Part shown: positions 1 to 11,813 of the stretch, piece after piece
How the letters are laid out: the number at the start of each line of letters is the position of its first letter
How positions within the stretch are numbered: the first letter of the stretch is position 1
From: Nelumbo lutea
Lineage: Eukaryota; Streptophyta; Magnoliopsida; Proteales; Nelumbonaceae
Assembly: GCA_022828595.1 (NCBI GenBank)
Contig: JAKGHH010000001.1
Coordinates: forward strand, 69,808,401 to 69,872,400
Direction: 5' to 3'
DNA: 64,000 nt
The notes under the pieces: generated by a model
The model's input: the letters and a program-made list of their open reading frames with translations, nothing else
The model's database searches: none
Told to the model about the DNA's origin: nothing
Position numbers and translations under genes: made by a program

Positions 1-13
1 GTACATATAGGAC

Positions 14-920
14 TTGCCCCGGCCTAGCATTCTCAGGGGGGCAGAGGAGGTCGCTCCCATCGTTCAAGCAGAGCCGAGCTGGATTGACCCACTCGCGAGC
101 TTCCTGCTATACGGGACCCTCCTTGCAGATTGCAATGCAGCCAGAAGGGTGCAGCACCAGGCAGCCAAATACATCATGATAGACAAACGACTGTACAGGA
201 GATCCTACATGCTCCCCTATCTGCGTTGCTTGCGGCCTACTGAAGCCGAGCTCATACCATGTGACACTCATGAGGGGTTGTGCGGTGGGCACTTGGGGGG
301 CAGAGCCCTTGCCCAGAAAGCACTTCGACAGGGGTATTATTGGCCAACAATGAAGGCATATGCTATTGAGCTCGTTAGAAAATGTGACAAATGCCAGAGA
401 CATGCCAATATTCACCACCAACCTGCTACCGACCTCAAGTATCTCACCAGTCTGTGGCCCTTTGCATAGTGGAGCATCGATCTACCCGGGCCATTCCCGC
501 CAGCAATGGGAGGGAGGAAGTTTTTAGTAGTAGCAGTGGACTACTTCACCAAGTGGGTAGAGGCTGAACCCCTTGTAACAATTACAGCCCGAAATGTCCA
601 AAACTTCTTTTGAAAGAACATCGTGTGCCGCTTTGGATTACCTCGGGTATTGATTTCTGACAACGGAAAGCAGTTCGAGGATATCAAATTCCAAGACTGG
701 TGCCAGGACATGGGAATCCGATAGAATTTTACTTCAGTCACACACCCTCAAGCAAATAGTCAGGCAGAAGTCACGAACAGAGCCATCCTCCATGGACTAA
801 GAGCACAACTGGACCGAGCTAAAGGATTATGGGCAGATGAACTACCTAGTGTTTTATGAGCCTAACGGACCACGAAGAAGACTGCCACAGGAGAAACACC
901 CTTCAATCTCGGGGGTAGTA
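14..920 (+). pseudogene. Ty3/gypsy integrase fragment (element A pol)
   Basis: The translation shows the integrase H2C2 zinc-binding module (HEGLCGGH ... CDKCQRH, bases about 265-405) followed by the catalytic core (VDYFTKWVEAEPL, then LISDNGKQF, then HPQANSQAEVTN). The D, D and E catalytic positions are all visible. The frame is closed by TAG at 467, TGA at 612, TAG at 722 and TGA near 857, and homology fades at about 920 just after a TPFNL motif. An intact integrase would insert retroelement cDNA into the chromosome; this copy cannot be translated as one protein. The start is outside the window, so the ATG at 14 is not a real start. Confidence 0.88.
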
Positions 921-985
921 ACTGGACCAGCATCCTCTGCTTCATCTTCGATGCCCTCGTCTTTGGAATCGGGGGCATCTTTTGA

Positions 986-2995
986 CTAGTGCACGATGTC
1001 GTCAATGATCCGCGAAGTAATGATGGCGCTCATATCTAGATCAGGGTAGAGGTTCCTGATTAGCCACCGACTAAGATTGAAGCCCTTACGGTAGGCCTCC
1101 ATCATCACGTTGTCAAACCTTGAAGAATTGACGTAGTTGATGACGACCTGAGTCTTGGCCTCCTTGAGAGCACCCTCGAAGATCGCAGTCTTCTCTCTTA
1201 TATCTTCATAGAGGTACCCCACTTCGTGCTCTAGCTTCCCCTTTGCCTCCTTGAGGCCTTGCACCTCGAGTTTCAGGGCATCCCGCTCAACCTTGAGGTT
1301 GTTCACCTCGAGCCCTAAGTCCTCCTGCCAACCTTGAGCCTGCTCACCTCAGCCCTCAGCTTATCTTTGTCTCGGGCCAGCTCCCCCTTCTCTACCATTA
1401 ATAGCTCGATGAAGCTCTTCTGAGCCGAGGTGTCACTCTCCAGGCGGTGGACCTGACAGCGAGCTGCCCTCAACTTAGTATGGGTTGCGTGGGATGACTT
1501 CTCAGCCTCCAGAGCCCGCCTCAGGTGTCGGTCTGATTGAAAGGTCAAGGTGTGAATGGCGGAGTTCACCTGCAAAAGGGAAATTGGTCAATAGGGAAGC
1601 CCAAAAAAAAAGGAAAAAAGAAGAGAGACTCACCACCATAGTATGAGTGGCAGCTCGGGCACCGAGCTGACCAGGAGTGAGTTCAGCCCACTCGCTGACC
1701 TCCCCCGGGTATGCAGCCAGCTTGCTCTTCTCCAGGCTTCACTGGGTGTTCAGGACAGTTTGGCTCCCCTGATCCTTCGAGCTGGATGTTGTCATCTCCA
1801 CATCATGAGTGGAACTCTCAGAGGCCTCGGTGGCATCTTTGGTAGGATGAGCCTCGACAACAGCACTAGCATCGACAACGATTTCACCAGCCGGTCTAGC
1901 GGGTTTGGCAGCAGGTTCGGTGGGCCTAACGACATTCTCCGCTATCACCTCAGGCCCCCAAGGCACAACCCCTTCTTCCAAGTCAATGACAGGCTCCGCT
2001 ACCACCTCGGGCCCTGAGGCTGAAGTCTGCGGAGGTTGGGGCTCGGCTGAAGCTCGCGGGGACTCAACGCGCACCTTCTTGGCTACACGTTTCTTTCTCT
2101 TCATCTGGCGGAAGAGATTTTGGTTATTTATTCTCTCCGCCTCCATGGGACCTGCAGCAAAACACGACATCAGCAACCCAAAGTAAACATATGAACAAAA
2201 AGCCAAAATGAAGGAAAACCTACCCGGGCTCAAGCTGGCCTGGATGAGCTTCTCCTCGGATGTGAAGTCTTTATAATTCAACCCGAGTTGAGCCAGTGAC
2301 TGGAACGCCTTCTTGGTCTTCCTGTCTAGGATGACACCAGGGTCCTGAACAACCATCCTCCAATCGGTGGGGAAGGGCCACCCCGTGCTGCTTCGAACTA
2401 CGAAATAGTCCCGCTTCCAAGCTGGGACTTTACTCAGGAGCTTGTGCATGAGCTTGAAACCCAGGCAGGGGAACAGGTAGTAGGACCGCTTGTGCCCAGG
2501 GAGAGTGCCCGAAGCACTCTTCTTTATGGCCAAAGTTGTGCTAAGAATATATAAATCTATGGAGAGAGAACGGTTAAAGCAAAGAGAAATGGACCCCACC
2601 ACATTCCGTATGGAGTTTGGGTGGAGTTGGTCTAGGGTGATGTTAAAGTGTACCAACACCTCAACGATCAAAGGGTGAAGAGGAAGTCGGAGCCCGGCTA
2701 TCAGTTGCTCCCCAAAGATCACGATCTTATCAGGACCGTGCTCCCATGGAAAGTTGCCAGTGGGAAGGCTATATGAGTATTCCCTAGGGAGGTTGAACCT
2801 CTGTATGAGGTCCTGAAGCCTCTCCGAAGTCATTATAGAAGGGCTGAACTGATCTGGCTCCCGACCTCGGTGGGAGGTGGACGCCAGATGACCTGAAGCC
2901 ACTCGTACTTCAGATGGCTGAGCAACAGAAGAGCCACCCTGAGCCGAGGTACCCACCTCGGGCTCGTCGATAAGGCTGTCTACACTAGATGACAT
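986..2995 (-). pseudogene. Antisense accessory gene of element A (PF04195-like domain plus coiled coil)
   Basis: Three exons read on the minus strand. Exon 1 runs 2995-2224, intron 2223-2152 (GTAGGT...CTGCAG), exon 2 2151-1634, intron 1633-1570 (GTGAGT...TTGCAG), exon 3 1569 to about 986. Exon 1 encodes a serine-rich N-terminus and then a region like the plant 'putative gypsy type transposon' family (PF04195), with motifs YSLPTGNFPWEHGPDK and PLHPLIVEVL. Exon 2 is basic, then Pro/Ala/Glu-rich. Exon 3 is a long coiled coil. A premature TGA at 1739-1741 and a frameshift near 1315 break it. The 72-base first intron is a multiple of three without a stop, so intron retention would stay in frame. 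Molecular function is unknown. The matching gene in element B has introns at the corresponding places. Confidence 0.75.
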
Positions 2996-3154
2996 AGTGA
3001 ACTAAAGGGAAGAAACAAATTAAAAGGGGAAAGGAAGCTCGGGAGGACTCACCAAAGGAACGCAACCAAACTAGAAGATCTGAGCTAAGAGACCTATGGT
3101 GCGAAACGCTAACGACGAGAGCTTTGTGGCGAAGAAGATGGCCAAGTGTCCCCC

Positions 3155-3162
3155 TATTTATA
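3155..3162 (-). promoter_or_regulatory. TATA box of the antisense gene in element A
   Basis: The minus strand reads TATAAATAGGGGG about 160 bases upstream of the ATG at 2995. The element B gene has the same string (15150) at a similar distance, about 180 bases, from its ATG. Conservation of the extended box between two diverged copies supports a real core promoter separate from the LTR promoter. Confidence 0.7.
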
Positions 3163-3412
3163 GCCACAGTTGCGGGTTCGTCGAGGCAAAAATGGTTTAG
3201 CGCATTTTTGACATCCGTGATGTCCAAATCGCGTGAGATCCGTGCGTAATCCAGACGCGACTCAGGTCTTTTTTTATCAAACCGGGCACTAGACCGGTCC
3301 AACTGGACGAAGCGCGTGACAAGCGACATGAATACCGACGCCAAATCCACCTGGCACGTCATGACCTTCCCGCGCTGGGTCATCGCCGCCAGCGCAAGGA
3401 GTGGGGGGCAAT

Positions 3413-4306
3413 TGATGGAGGGTGATTTGGCCCGACCTCGCAACACGGGTACACGTGGGCGTGACCTTGCTCAAACAGTGACTCAGCGTGACAGCACAAC
3501 TGACATGACCACAACTCGGGGGGAGGGTCCCATCGAGTTGAGCTCAGCAACTGGACGGATAAACTACTTGTCAGAAGCTGTCTTGCATGCGTCTCCTCCT
3601 CGGGGTTGAGTTACTTCGGGATACCCTGAGGTCGGGGTACCCTGACCTCTCTCTATACCCTAGCTCCTCCCGCTGGACTTCGGACCACTCCCCGATGGAA
3701 GCTCACCGACCCACCTCCAAACACCCCTGAGTGAAAACACTTCGGGCCAGGTAGCTCAGCATAGCTTGCCACAGGCAGCTCACCGCCTATGGGATAGCCT
3801 GGCACAGGGTAACTCACGAAAGGGTAGTTCAGCGCACCGTCGAAAGATCTCATGCCTGACCATCGTACCCGACAAATTTGGGGACAGCAGCCATGCCCCT
3901 CGTCAGACAGCGTCGCGCCTGCCACCTTTAGAAGGTGCCTTACACCTGACAGGCACATACCCTGCAACGACAGCCCCGCGCGTGCCACCTCTGCCTTGCC
4001 TGTAACGACTGTGGCAGACTGAAAGTGGCGGTTGTACTTGCCCTGTCAGAAGCCAGAGGGCCTAAAACAACGGAATTCTGTTATAAGAAGTTGATTTTCA
4101 AGGAACAAGGTATCTTCGAACCACCTGCGCAATCTGCACTCTTAGCCTTCGTTTTCCCTTTGCTTCTCGCATAGAATACTGACTTAATCATCGGAGTGTT
4201 CCCGCCGAGCAAACCCCCCGGGAGTTCTTCTTCTTTCTTTTCGTCTCACGTACCTCTCAGGAGCCACGTGAGTGCCAGCTAGGAGTGACCGGATCGCGCT
4301 ACATCA
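3413..4306 (+). repeat. 3' LTR of element A (894 bp)
   Basis: The left edge TGATGGAGGGTGATTTGG directly follows a purine tract and matches the LTR start of element B (TGATGAAGGGTGATTTGG). The right edge GATCGCGCTACATCA matches the element B LTR end (GATCGTGCAACAACA). A shared internal motif, ACTTAATCATCGGAGTG here and ACTTAAGCATCAGAGCG in B, fixes orientation. The expected 5-bp target duplication on the right would be CTTAC (4307-4311); its partner is outside the window. Confidence 0.82.
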
Positions 4307-4820
4307 CTTACCACCACCTAGATAAAAATAATACTTTTGCTAGATAGATTTTAAAAGTATAAGTTTTTATATTATTGGAATTATTAATTTATTAATTAAT
4401 TAATAGTACTTAATGATGAGAAGAAGCAAAAATGACTTAAATATATGATTCAATGAACATGAATGAAAGTTAATAGTTTAAATGAATGCATTGAATATTT
4501 TTAAATTAACTCTTTTCAACTTATTTAATATCAATAACCAATTACCTTATTTGCCCTCATTTTTATCAATAAATTTAAATATAGAGAAGTAAATTTTATC
4601 CTTAGAAAATTTTGAAAATATTCTTGAGGCCATTCATGCTTTTTAAAGTAGTATAGATTAATCCAAATTAGGGGTTAACTCAATAAATGCTAATGGTAGG
4701 GGTAAAATGAAGGAATCTAAAAGTTAATGGATCCACGTCATAAATGAAAGTTTGGGAGCCAATTGTCATATAAAGTGAATACTTGGGTTTTGTGCATATC
4801 ATAAAAATTAAATCCAAATA

Positions 4821-4863
<43 letters not shown>

Positions 4864-5866
4864 GAAATGGGGTAGGTCACCCCCTCCCTCTAGCCAAAAT
4901 TCCTTACCCCATCCCTGGTGGTGGGGTGTGTTTAGGGTGGGTCCCCCTTCCCCTGTTGGGGACAAACAATCTTCGAAATTTCCTCTCCAAAGAAGTTAGC
5001 TAAAAATACATTAAATTTCAAGGGTATTTTAGAGGTAGGATTATGGGTATTTGGGAGTATTTTAGAATGTGATTATGGGATCCTAAGGTTGTATTTGGAA
5101 ACAATGCAAATGGAATGTAAGGTCTGGTTCAAGGTAAATTTGCACTTTGATTCATGTGTGTTTAGCAACACTACATTTATGTATTGATAAATGACAAAAA
5201 AAAACACATTTTCCAATGCATATTTACATTGATAATAAGATGTAAAAGTACATCAATCATTTTCAAAAATAAAATAAAATAAAAATAAAAGTACATCAAT
5301 AAAAAAAAATTAAAATTGCATTCAAATAGGCATTTGCTAAAAACCAGGCATCCATTATAGTTAAAAGTCTATTTGATAAAAAGGTAAATTTATCGATGCA
5401 AAACTAATCCAACTTTACATAACAGGTTCACTGAATTATATACAAACCCCATCCCCACCTATTTAAGTTTTGGAAAACCAGCCCTGAATCAAGGTGAGGT
5501 GAGGCCCCGATTTTAGGGGGAAATTTGCCAGCATACTCTTATAATACTATTAAAATATTGAAACTCTCAAAGGTTGATGTCATTAATGAAAACAACATAC
5601 CAACGCCAGAAATAGTGCTGATGTGGACCGGAGGATTGAAATAGATTACAGTTTGAAGGTTTCCAAACCATGACCGTTCTTTGGTGATGTTCAGTACCAT
5701 TACCGATTTCCTAAAAATCGATGCTGTTAGAACCACTCAACCACATTAGCAATGCAATTTCTCAGAAATCATCACATCACCTAAGAAAACGACTATTAAA
5801 ATTGGGCCAATAAGAGTAATTACTATTTTTTATGATTTCCCTTTTCAAGCCAATTCTGTTTTTTTA
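4307..5866. other. AT-rich intergenic stretch with (AT)n microsatellite
   Basis: I see no gene. It contains a perfect (AT)n run at about 4823-4861, followed by a C/G-rich patch (4870-4970) and otherwise A/T-rich sequence. The short frames here are low-complexity or unrelated to known families. Confidence 0.7.
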
Positions 5867-5979
5867 GCGTAAATTGTAAAGACCCCTTATACTTTATTTT
5901 GCGACAAAAACCCCTTTTCGTTGATTTTCCGTTGATATCCGCGTTACAATATTTTTAAATCCGCATATTTGTAATAAGA

Positions 5980-6240
5980 AAAACACTGTTCATCTTCCCC
6001 GCGATACGCGAACAACAACGGCGATAGGGGAGAAAAAGGGGATCGGGGATTACCGCCGCTACTGTTCTCTACCTCTGCAAATGGGATTCCACCAGGTTGT
6101 CGTACAAGACAATCCTCTGCAATTCTTTGGGCCGCTTTCATTTTCCTCTCTTCGACACATCCTGGAAGAAGCTCTGCTTCATCATCTCCTTGAGAACCAC
6201 CAGTGCGAATTGCTTCGTGATGAATAACATATTCGAGATC
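5980..6240 (-). pseudogene. Unidentified gene-like fragment inside the Pack-MULE
   Basis: The minus strand has an open frame upstream of and including residues MKAAQRIAEDCLVRQPGG and continuing into a Pro/Ser-rich stretch. Its base composition (GC-rich, codon-like) differs from the AT-rich surroundings, which suggests captured coding sequence. I do not recognise the family. It could also be transposon-derived. Confidence 0.35.
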
Positions 6241-6407
6241 CAGCTTCTAATTATTATCTGATTCTAAATTTATTTTCTGTCAGAAGGCTAAGCTCTGTTC
6301 TTCTCCGCTCTCCTTCCTAGTCTGATCTAATCACATTCAGTTCTTCAAATATTTGTAAGCAATTAAAAAAAGTCTAGTGAAACTCATTTCGTTTCAGTGT
6401 CGCCAGA

Positions 6408-6790
6408 TGGTGCTTCACACGCAACCTTTCACACTAAATTCTCTTCCCTCCATCTTCCCTACTTCTCCCTTCTGCAGAAATATCTCTTTCTTTTCTACTT
6501 TCTCTTCAGTCGAACCCATTAGGAGGGGTCCACTTTGAGTCTTACAGAGAAAAATCCATTTCTCAAATCCTCGTATCAGCCTCTGAAATGCTTGCTTTCT
6601 GTAGTTTCAGAGCCCATCCAGAAGGATTTGCAGAAAAAGCCATCTCCAGCTGAAGTTTCTCGGACAATAATGGAGCTAACCTTTGTAGGTACCCTTTCTA
6701 CTCTAACCTAAGAAGGTTTTCCTCTTGGCATTGGTGTTCGCTTCGTTGTCGAGTCTCCGGAAGAGAATCACTGGTTGCTCTTGACATGTG
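6408..6790 (+). pseudogene. Captured fragment of a glutamyl-tRNA-reductase-binding-protein-like gene
   Basis: The plus strand begins MVLHTQPFTLNSLPSIF, a Ser/Thr-rich sequence resembling a chloroplast transit peptide. After a TGA and frame change it continues with KKPSPAEVSRTIMEL, then VGTLSTLT, a TAA, and EGFPLGIGVRFVVESPE. This matches, from memory, the start of the FMN-binding split-barrel domain of plant GluTR-binding protein (GluTRBP), a stromal/thylakoid regulator of tetrapyrrole synthesis. Homology stops after about 120 residues, so most of the gene is absent. It lies between the inverted repeats of the MULE, which is why I call it captured. No function is expected as a protein. Confidence 0.62.
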
Positions 6791-6898
6791 TCCAGTGATC
6801 CGATTGCTCTTCCGGCTATATGGAGCTTCAACACCGGGATAAAACAAGCAGCAAAATTGCCAACTGCCATTCTCACAAATCCTGTTTCTTAGTAATTT

Positions 6899-6902
<4 letters not shown>

Positions 6903-6941
<39 letters not shown>
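6903..6941. repeat. (GA)n microsatellite
   Basis: An uninterrupted GA dinucleotide run of about 39 bases lies inside the Pack-MULE. Confidence 0.95.
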
Positions 6942-6943
<2 letters not shown>

Positions 6944-8344
6944 ACCTTCATGGTGGTAGAAGGATCTCCAGAGAACAAGCTTCTAAGCTTTAATAGAAAC
7001 TCGTTTAAGCAAGGAAGAATTAGTTTTATTAACCAAATTGCCTCTTCTTCCCCCACTACATGTGTCTGGTTTGAATCATCTAGCTCCCTTGTAATTTTTG
7101 AAAAAGGAAATAAGTGAGAATTAAGAAACATATCTAACTTCTTTATTTAAGTAAATTTAGTGGGTTTGGGAGATTTACCTGCAGAGAATTGATTTGTAGA
7201 CAAAAATTAAAGCAAGATAGATGAGACCCATATAAGACGTTGTAGAAATTAAGCTGTTGAAAGTGAAAAAAACAAGAAATTCAGTTACGATGGGGATTAA
7301 TGGAGGAGAAATGTCACTTCTCATTTTATTAGACTGGCACCCATTACCTGAAATTAAGGTCTTTACTCTTTACTGAAGGAGAATGAAAGCAAGAAAAATA
7401 TCCCGATTCCAAACACAAATGCTGATCTCGATACGTCTCTCCACATGACTAAATCGACTGAATTTATGAGTAGCGACACATATCATGGCCCTGTTGAAGC
7501 TTGCTTTCTTCATCCATGGCTCTTTTCAGTTTTGCAAATTTATGATCAATTAGGTAGTGGTCTGCAACAGGTGATGGCTTTTTATTCAGAACTGGGGAGA
7601 TGGGTTTCGGTGTTTCATTGACCTATACAATCCTCTTCTCTTCATTCACAACCTTTTGGGGCTTTTAAGGGACTGGGGAAATTACAGATTGATCTGGAAC
7701 AGGGGGTGGCTGTTTATTCACAATTGGAGAAAGGGGCTGTCGTGAGGTTGGGAAAGATAAGCAGTGTTTTTCTTTCAATTGTCTATAAAGATAATATGGG
7801 AATTAAAAAATATTGCAACGCGCCAAGCTAACAAAGAGGTTTTTGTCTCATGGTCATAGTACAGGGAGGTCTTTATCGCAAAATAAAATAAACGGGTCTT
7901 TGTCACAAACATCATAATACAGGGGGTCTTTATAATTTACCCGTTTTTTTTTTATAATGTGGCATTTGACGTGGATCTTCATATAAAATAAAAAATAACT
8001 GCTAATAATAACTATCAAACAAATTCTTTGTCAATTTCTCATAAATGGCTAACATGATATAAATGATACCAAACCAAACATTTTTTTCCTGATTTTCGAT
8101 ATAAAACAATAATCTCCAAAATAGGTGATTTGTGACAAATCTCATCTGAAGAATTGGCAATGGTACTAAACATCACCTGCTTGGCATGAGCATGATAAAG
8201 TCACAAAATTCAGATTTTTCAATGTATTATAACTTTATAACATGGCGACTGATGCAAAATAGAAAAATATCAGGGAATTCAATAAATAATAATAAATATC
8301 AAATAAAGTGATGCACGAAATAAAACCTAAAATATAAGAATTCA

Positions 8345-8553
8345 CATCTGCACTCCACACAAGGCGTCCCACATGTAACATGTGAGTGTGCATTAGGAAC
8401 ATCTCATGTACTTGTCAATAAGAGATGTTCGTACATCTGAGTATGTATCAGAAATATCTCAACATCTCATGTATTTGTCATTGGGAGATGTTCCTAATGC
8501 ATGATTGGATGTGCTATGTGGCACCCATGGGGCACACTATGTGGGGTGCAGAT
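8345..8553. mobile_element. Small inverted-repeat element (MITE-like)
   Basis: The left end ATCTGCACTCCACAC pairs with the right end GTGGGGTGCAGAT. Inside, TTAGGAACATCTCATGTA-type segments are also inverted around the centre. No clear target duplication was found, so the superfamily is open. Confidence 0.5.
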
Positions 8554-8556
8554 CAA

Positions 8557-8799
8557 GGTTTTTAAAATCGAGCCAGATATCTCAGGTTGAACGGTCCGAC
8601 CGTTTGAACTGAATGGATGGCCCATTCTGACAAATAAAAAAAAAACAGTCAAACCGTTGGACGGTTCGAATGGTTCGATTGCCTGAGTCAATGGTTTGCT
8701 GATCACATCAACGATTTTTGGCAAAATAACGATTCTAAGGTAAAACAGAACTGATCACCTAACCAATTGATCTGATCGTCCAATGCAATTTTAAAAACC
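8557..8799. mobile_element. Small inverted-repeat element (MITE-like)
   Basis: Ends GGTTTTTAAAAT and ATTTTAAAAACC form terminal inverted repeats around 240 bases that include further inverted GGTTCGA/TCGAACC-type motifs. It abuts the preceding element. No clear target duplication is visible. Confidence 0.5.
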
Positions 8800-9632
8800 A
8801 TGAATCAGATGCAATCTCAAAATATGGGCCATCAAACTAGTATCATGAACAAATAACCTAAAAGATGATGCATACAATTAACCTAAAAGACATAGCCCAT
8901 CAAAACAGTCTAGTAAAATCAGTGAACAAATATCAATCATCAAAGTGGTGTACCGATTTTCTTTTTTTTTTTTTTTTATCAATGATACACCAAAATTTCA
9001 ATTAACTTAGTTTTAAACATTATAATGAATCAATCCAAAATCTAGGCGATCAAAATGGTCTCCAAAATTAATTAACGGGCTATGCCAACATTTCAACTGC
9101 TCGTGTCTATTTAAGATACAGAAATTAAAAAAAAAAAATCTAAGCGCAATAAAGTGACGAAGATGATAAGCCAAGTATCCATATGTCAAAAAATGCATGA
9201 CACCCTAAAATCAAATAATTAATCTTACACATCCAAACTATATACCGAGTCTTTAAATAATTTAGCCATCAAATGAGGTACCAAATAGACAGATCTAAGC
9301 CATTAAATTGGGTTCATAATATTAATGGATTAATCTCACAAAATAAAGGTCATCAAAGTAATGGCAATGGATTAATCCCTCCCATCAAAGCGATGGATTA
9401 GAGACATCGAGAGAATTAGGCTTAAGGATTTGTGGGGTTGAATTACCTAGAAGTTGTTAGTGCAAGCCCTTGTGTACCAACACAAAAGTGATGTGCATCA
9501 ATGAGTGGTGGCTCAATTGGTACATTATCTGAATTGTCCAGGGGAGATGCAGATTGGAGTCTGATTAATAGCTTCCACCATGGAGAGTTATTGATGTGTT
9601 GCATGCCTGTTGTGATGTGACAAATTAAATCA

Positions 9633-10410
9633 AGGGAAATTGTCTAAAACTCACCATGAGTTTTTAACATTTCCTTTAAATTCATCACAACTTTTCAAAA
9701 TGTCTAAAACTCACAATGTCAATGAGTTTTAATTTTCCAAAAGTACCTTCTGCATCGTTAATGCTTCTTAACAAAGGTGTCCATGTCAGCATAAATAACA
9801 ATTTTTATTACCAAATTACCCCTGAATGGCGAGTTAGAGGAAAATTGGTCTTTTTAGTTTCAATTTTCTTTTTCTTTTTTTTTTTTGCATTTTTAGTGTT
9901 TTGTTATAATTTCTAATGTTTTTTTATAATTTTTATTTTTTTTACATTTTCTATTTTCTACAATCTATAAATTTTCCTGTATTTTCTGTTATTTATTTGT
10001 AATTTATGTTTTTTTCTACAATTTTTATTTTTTCATTTTGTTTTTCAATTTCTATAGTTTCTATAAATTGAAAATAATTTTTTATTTTGTTTGCAATTTC
10101 TGTACTTTTTTATATATATATTTTTAATTTATATGTTTTGATGTATTTTATATTTGAAAATATTTTTTGAACTTTTTCCTTTTTTTCATGTCCAAATATT
10201 AAAATGGTAACATATTAACACCGTTAATTTATTTTGTATATATTTTATATTTTTCTATGAAGGCTAAAATGATAATATATTAACACTCGTTAGTCTGTTA
10301 GTTTGTTCAATGTCAAGTTAGTGACATGGTGAGTTTTAGACATTTTGAAAAGTTGTGGTGAGTTTAAGAGAAATGCTGAAAACTCATGGTGAGTTTTAGA
10401 CAAATTCCCT
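9633..10410. mobile_element. Inverted-repeat DNA element with 7-bp TAAATCA duplication
   Basis: The arms of about 90 bases begin AGGGAAATTGTCTAAAACTC and its complement. Each arm holds two copies of TGTCTAAAACTCAC. The centre is very T-rich and non-coding. TAAATCA flanks both sides exactly (9626-9632 and 10411-10417), which fixes the ends. It has no open reading frame for a transposase, so it is a non-autonomous DNA transposon of undetermined superfamily. Confidence 0.75.
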
Positions 10411-10594
10411 TAAATCAAAGATCTAGTTTTGTCAAAGTGGTACATATAAACAATAAATAACGAATTTGAACCAACTATTTGATGTGTTAAGGGTTTTATA
10501 TGGTAAAATGCATTATCATTTCCATCACCATAACTATACATTATCAAGCTTTATTTTTTTGCTCTAGATGTCAAAGCAAATGCTCAAAATATGT

Positions 10595-10740
10595 TTATTT
10601 AGCAAGGTGCCAACCAACAGGTTGGTAACATCTCCTGCTGGTCAGAGACTTAGGATCAAATCTCGCTTGCACCTAGGTTGGGGGATGGGCTACCCCATTT
10701 ATGTAACCCTTCAAAAAGAAATAAAAAAGAAGGTTTGTCT
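10595..10740 (+). repeat. Possible SINE
   Basis: The segment has a promoter-like motif GGATCAAATCTCGC resembling a tRNA B box. It is preceded by a CAACAGGTTGGTAAC segment and followed by GGGGGATGGGCTAC and an A-rich tail, an arrangement seen in Au-like plant SINEs. Flanking duplications were not resolved. Confidence 0.35.
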
Positions 10741-11813
10741 AAGCACTCATTCATAATTAATTGTGATAGGTACAAACACAAATCCTATAAATAAAATATA
10801 TCCTCTTAACACTGATAAACTTTGACTGCAATTTGAATATAAACATGCTTTGAAATATGTTGTTACTATCATTTTCAAGATATAAATGCACTCTTACCAA
10901 ATACTAGCAAAAACGAACTAGAGGGCAAATTGGGGATATTGTAAATACTATGGATTAGGTTAAGTTTATATTAGCAGGTACCATAATGCATTATATATAT
11001 ATATACTACATGTAAAATAGCGAGCACCCCTTCTTTCTGGAATTTTCACTAGATGTTTTCTACCCCCTTTGTCTAAGCATACAATGGGCATAAAGAGGGT
11101 ATATACGTCCTTTACTCTCATTTCAAAAACTGCCCACTTATAATCGTATAAGGAAATGTCTATAAGTCTATTGTTTGGAGTAGGAGCCGGTAAGACTAAA
11201 TAAGTTGATATTGAGAGTCTCAGTTTACATGAGAAGAAAATTCTATTAGAGAGGTTGTTGAGAGTTGCAGAAGAGGATAATGAGAAGTTTTTGTTGAAGT
11301 TCAAAAACTGGATTGATAGGTATTAGAGACTCTACTTCTTTTTTTTTTCTTCATTTCATTTCCTTTTTGTTGCTAAATTCATTTATTTCCCTTTAATATA
11401 TTTGTCTAGTTGCTTTCTCTGCATCTGGGTTGTGCTCAAAGTTGGATTTGATATTCTCAAAATCGAAGTCCAATTTGAGCATTTATATGTTGATGCATAA
11501 ACTTATGTGGGAAGCAAAGCTTTGCCAGCAATCTTCAATTTCTCTGTTAACATGCTTGAGGTGAATTAATTTCATTTAATATTTTGATCACCATGTATTC
11601 ATGTATAGTTTCTTTTGGCCTGTAATATTTTGATCGCTATGGGTGTTTATGTTGTTCCAATTTGGTACATTCGTTGCAAACTCAATCATGGTGAACAACA
11701 TGTATTTACAATTAGCCCCCCTGCTTAGAGGTAAGGGTAAGCTTATCAATAAACATTTGTGTCACCAGCGTGTTTTGAAAGGTTATAATAGGGTGGGAAA
11801 TTTGTTTAAATTC

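Larger units (their letters stand above)
1..4306 (+). mobile_element. Ty3/gypsy (Tat-like) element A, 3' portion
   Basis: This is the 3' part of an LTR retrotransposon whose 5' part lies left of the window. In order it holds a decayed integrase on the plus strand (to about 920), an accessory gene on the minus strand (2995 to 986), a polypurine tract at 3396-3412 (AAGGAGTGGGGGGCAAT) and a 3' LTR at 3413-4306. The same order, in mirror image, occurs in element B, which supports treating it as one unit. The integrase passes almost directly into the tail of the antisense gene, so the integrase C-terminal region is deleted. The Tat-like assignment is an inference from the polymerase type and the extra antisense gene. 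Confidence 0.85.
5867..7942. mobile_element. Pack-MULE-like DNA transposon (MULE family 1, copy 1)
   Basis: The ends are inverted repeats: the left starts GCGTAAATTGTAAAGACCCC, and the right end reads GGGTAAATTATAAAGACCCC on the opposite strand. Both arms carry further repeats of the type TTTGCGACAAAGACC. The flanks are GTTTTTTTA (5858-5866) and GTTTTTTTT (7943-7951), a near-perfect 9-bp duplication as expected for Mutator-like elements, though the T-rich site makes it weaker evidence. No transposase is visible. The interior holds host-gene-like pieces, so it is best called a non-autonomous Pack-MULE. The second copy of the family is at 43556-44357. Confidence 0.78.

Noticed and set aside
3653..4005. 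Opposed short frames in the LTR of element A
   Set aside because: They fall wholly in the non-coding LTR and have no domain; GC-rich LTR sequence keeps frames open by chance.
4680..4965. Tyr-Ile repeat proteins on the minus strand
   Set aside because: They are translations of the (AT)n microsatellite.
9500..9600. tRNA-like A box (TGGCTCAATTGGTA)
   Set aside because: No B box at the right distance and no cloverleaf; at most a SINE remnant.
9716..9916. Small plus-strand frame ending in Phe-rich sequence
   Set aside because: It lies in the T-rich interior of the inverted-repeat element; the Phe run is a T homopolymer.
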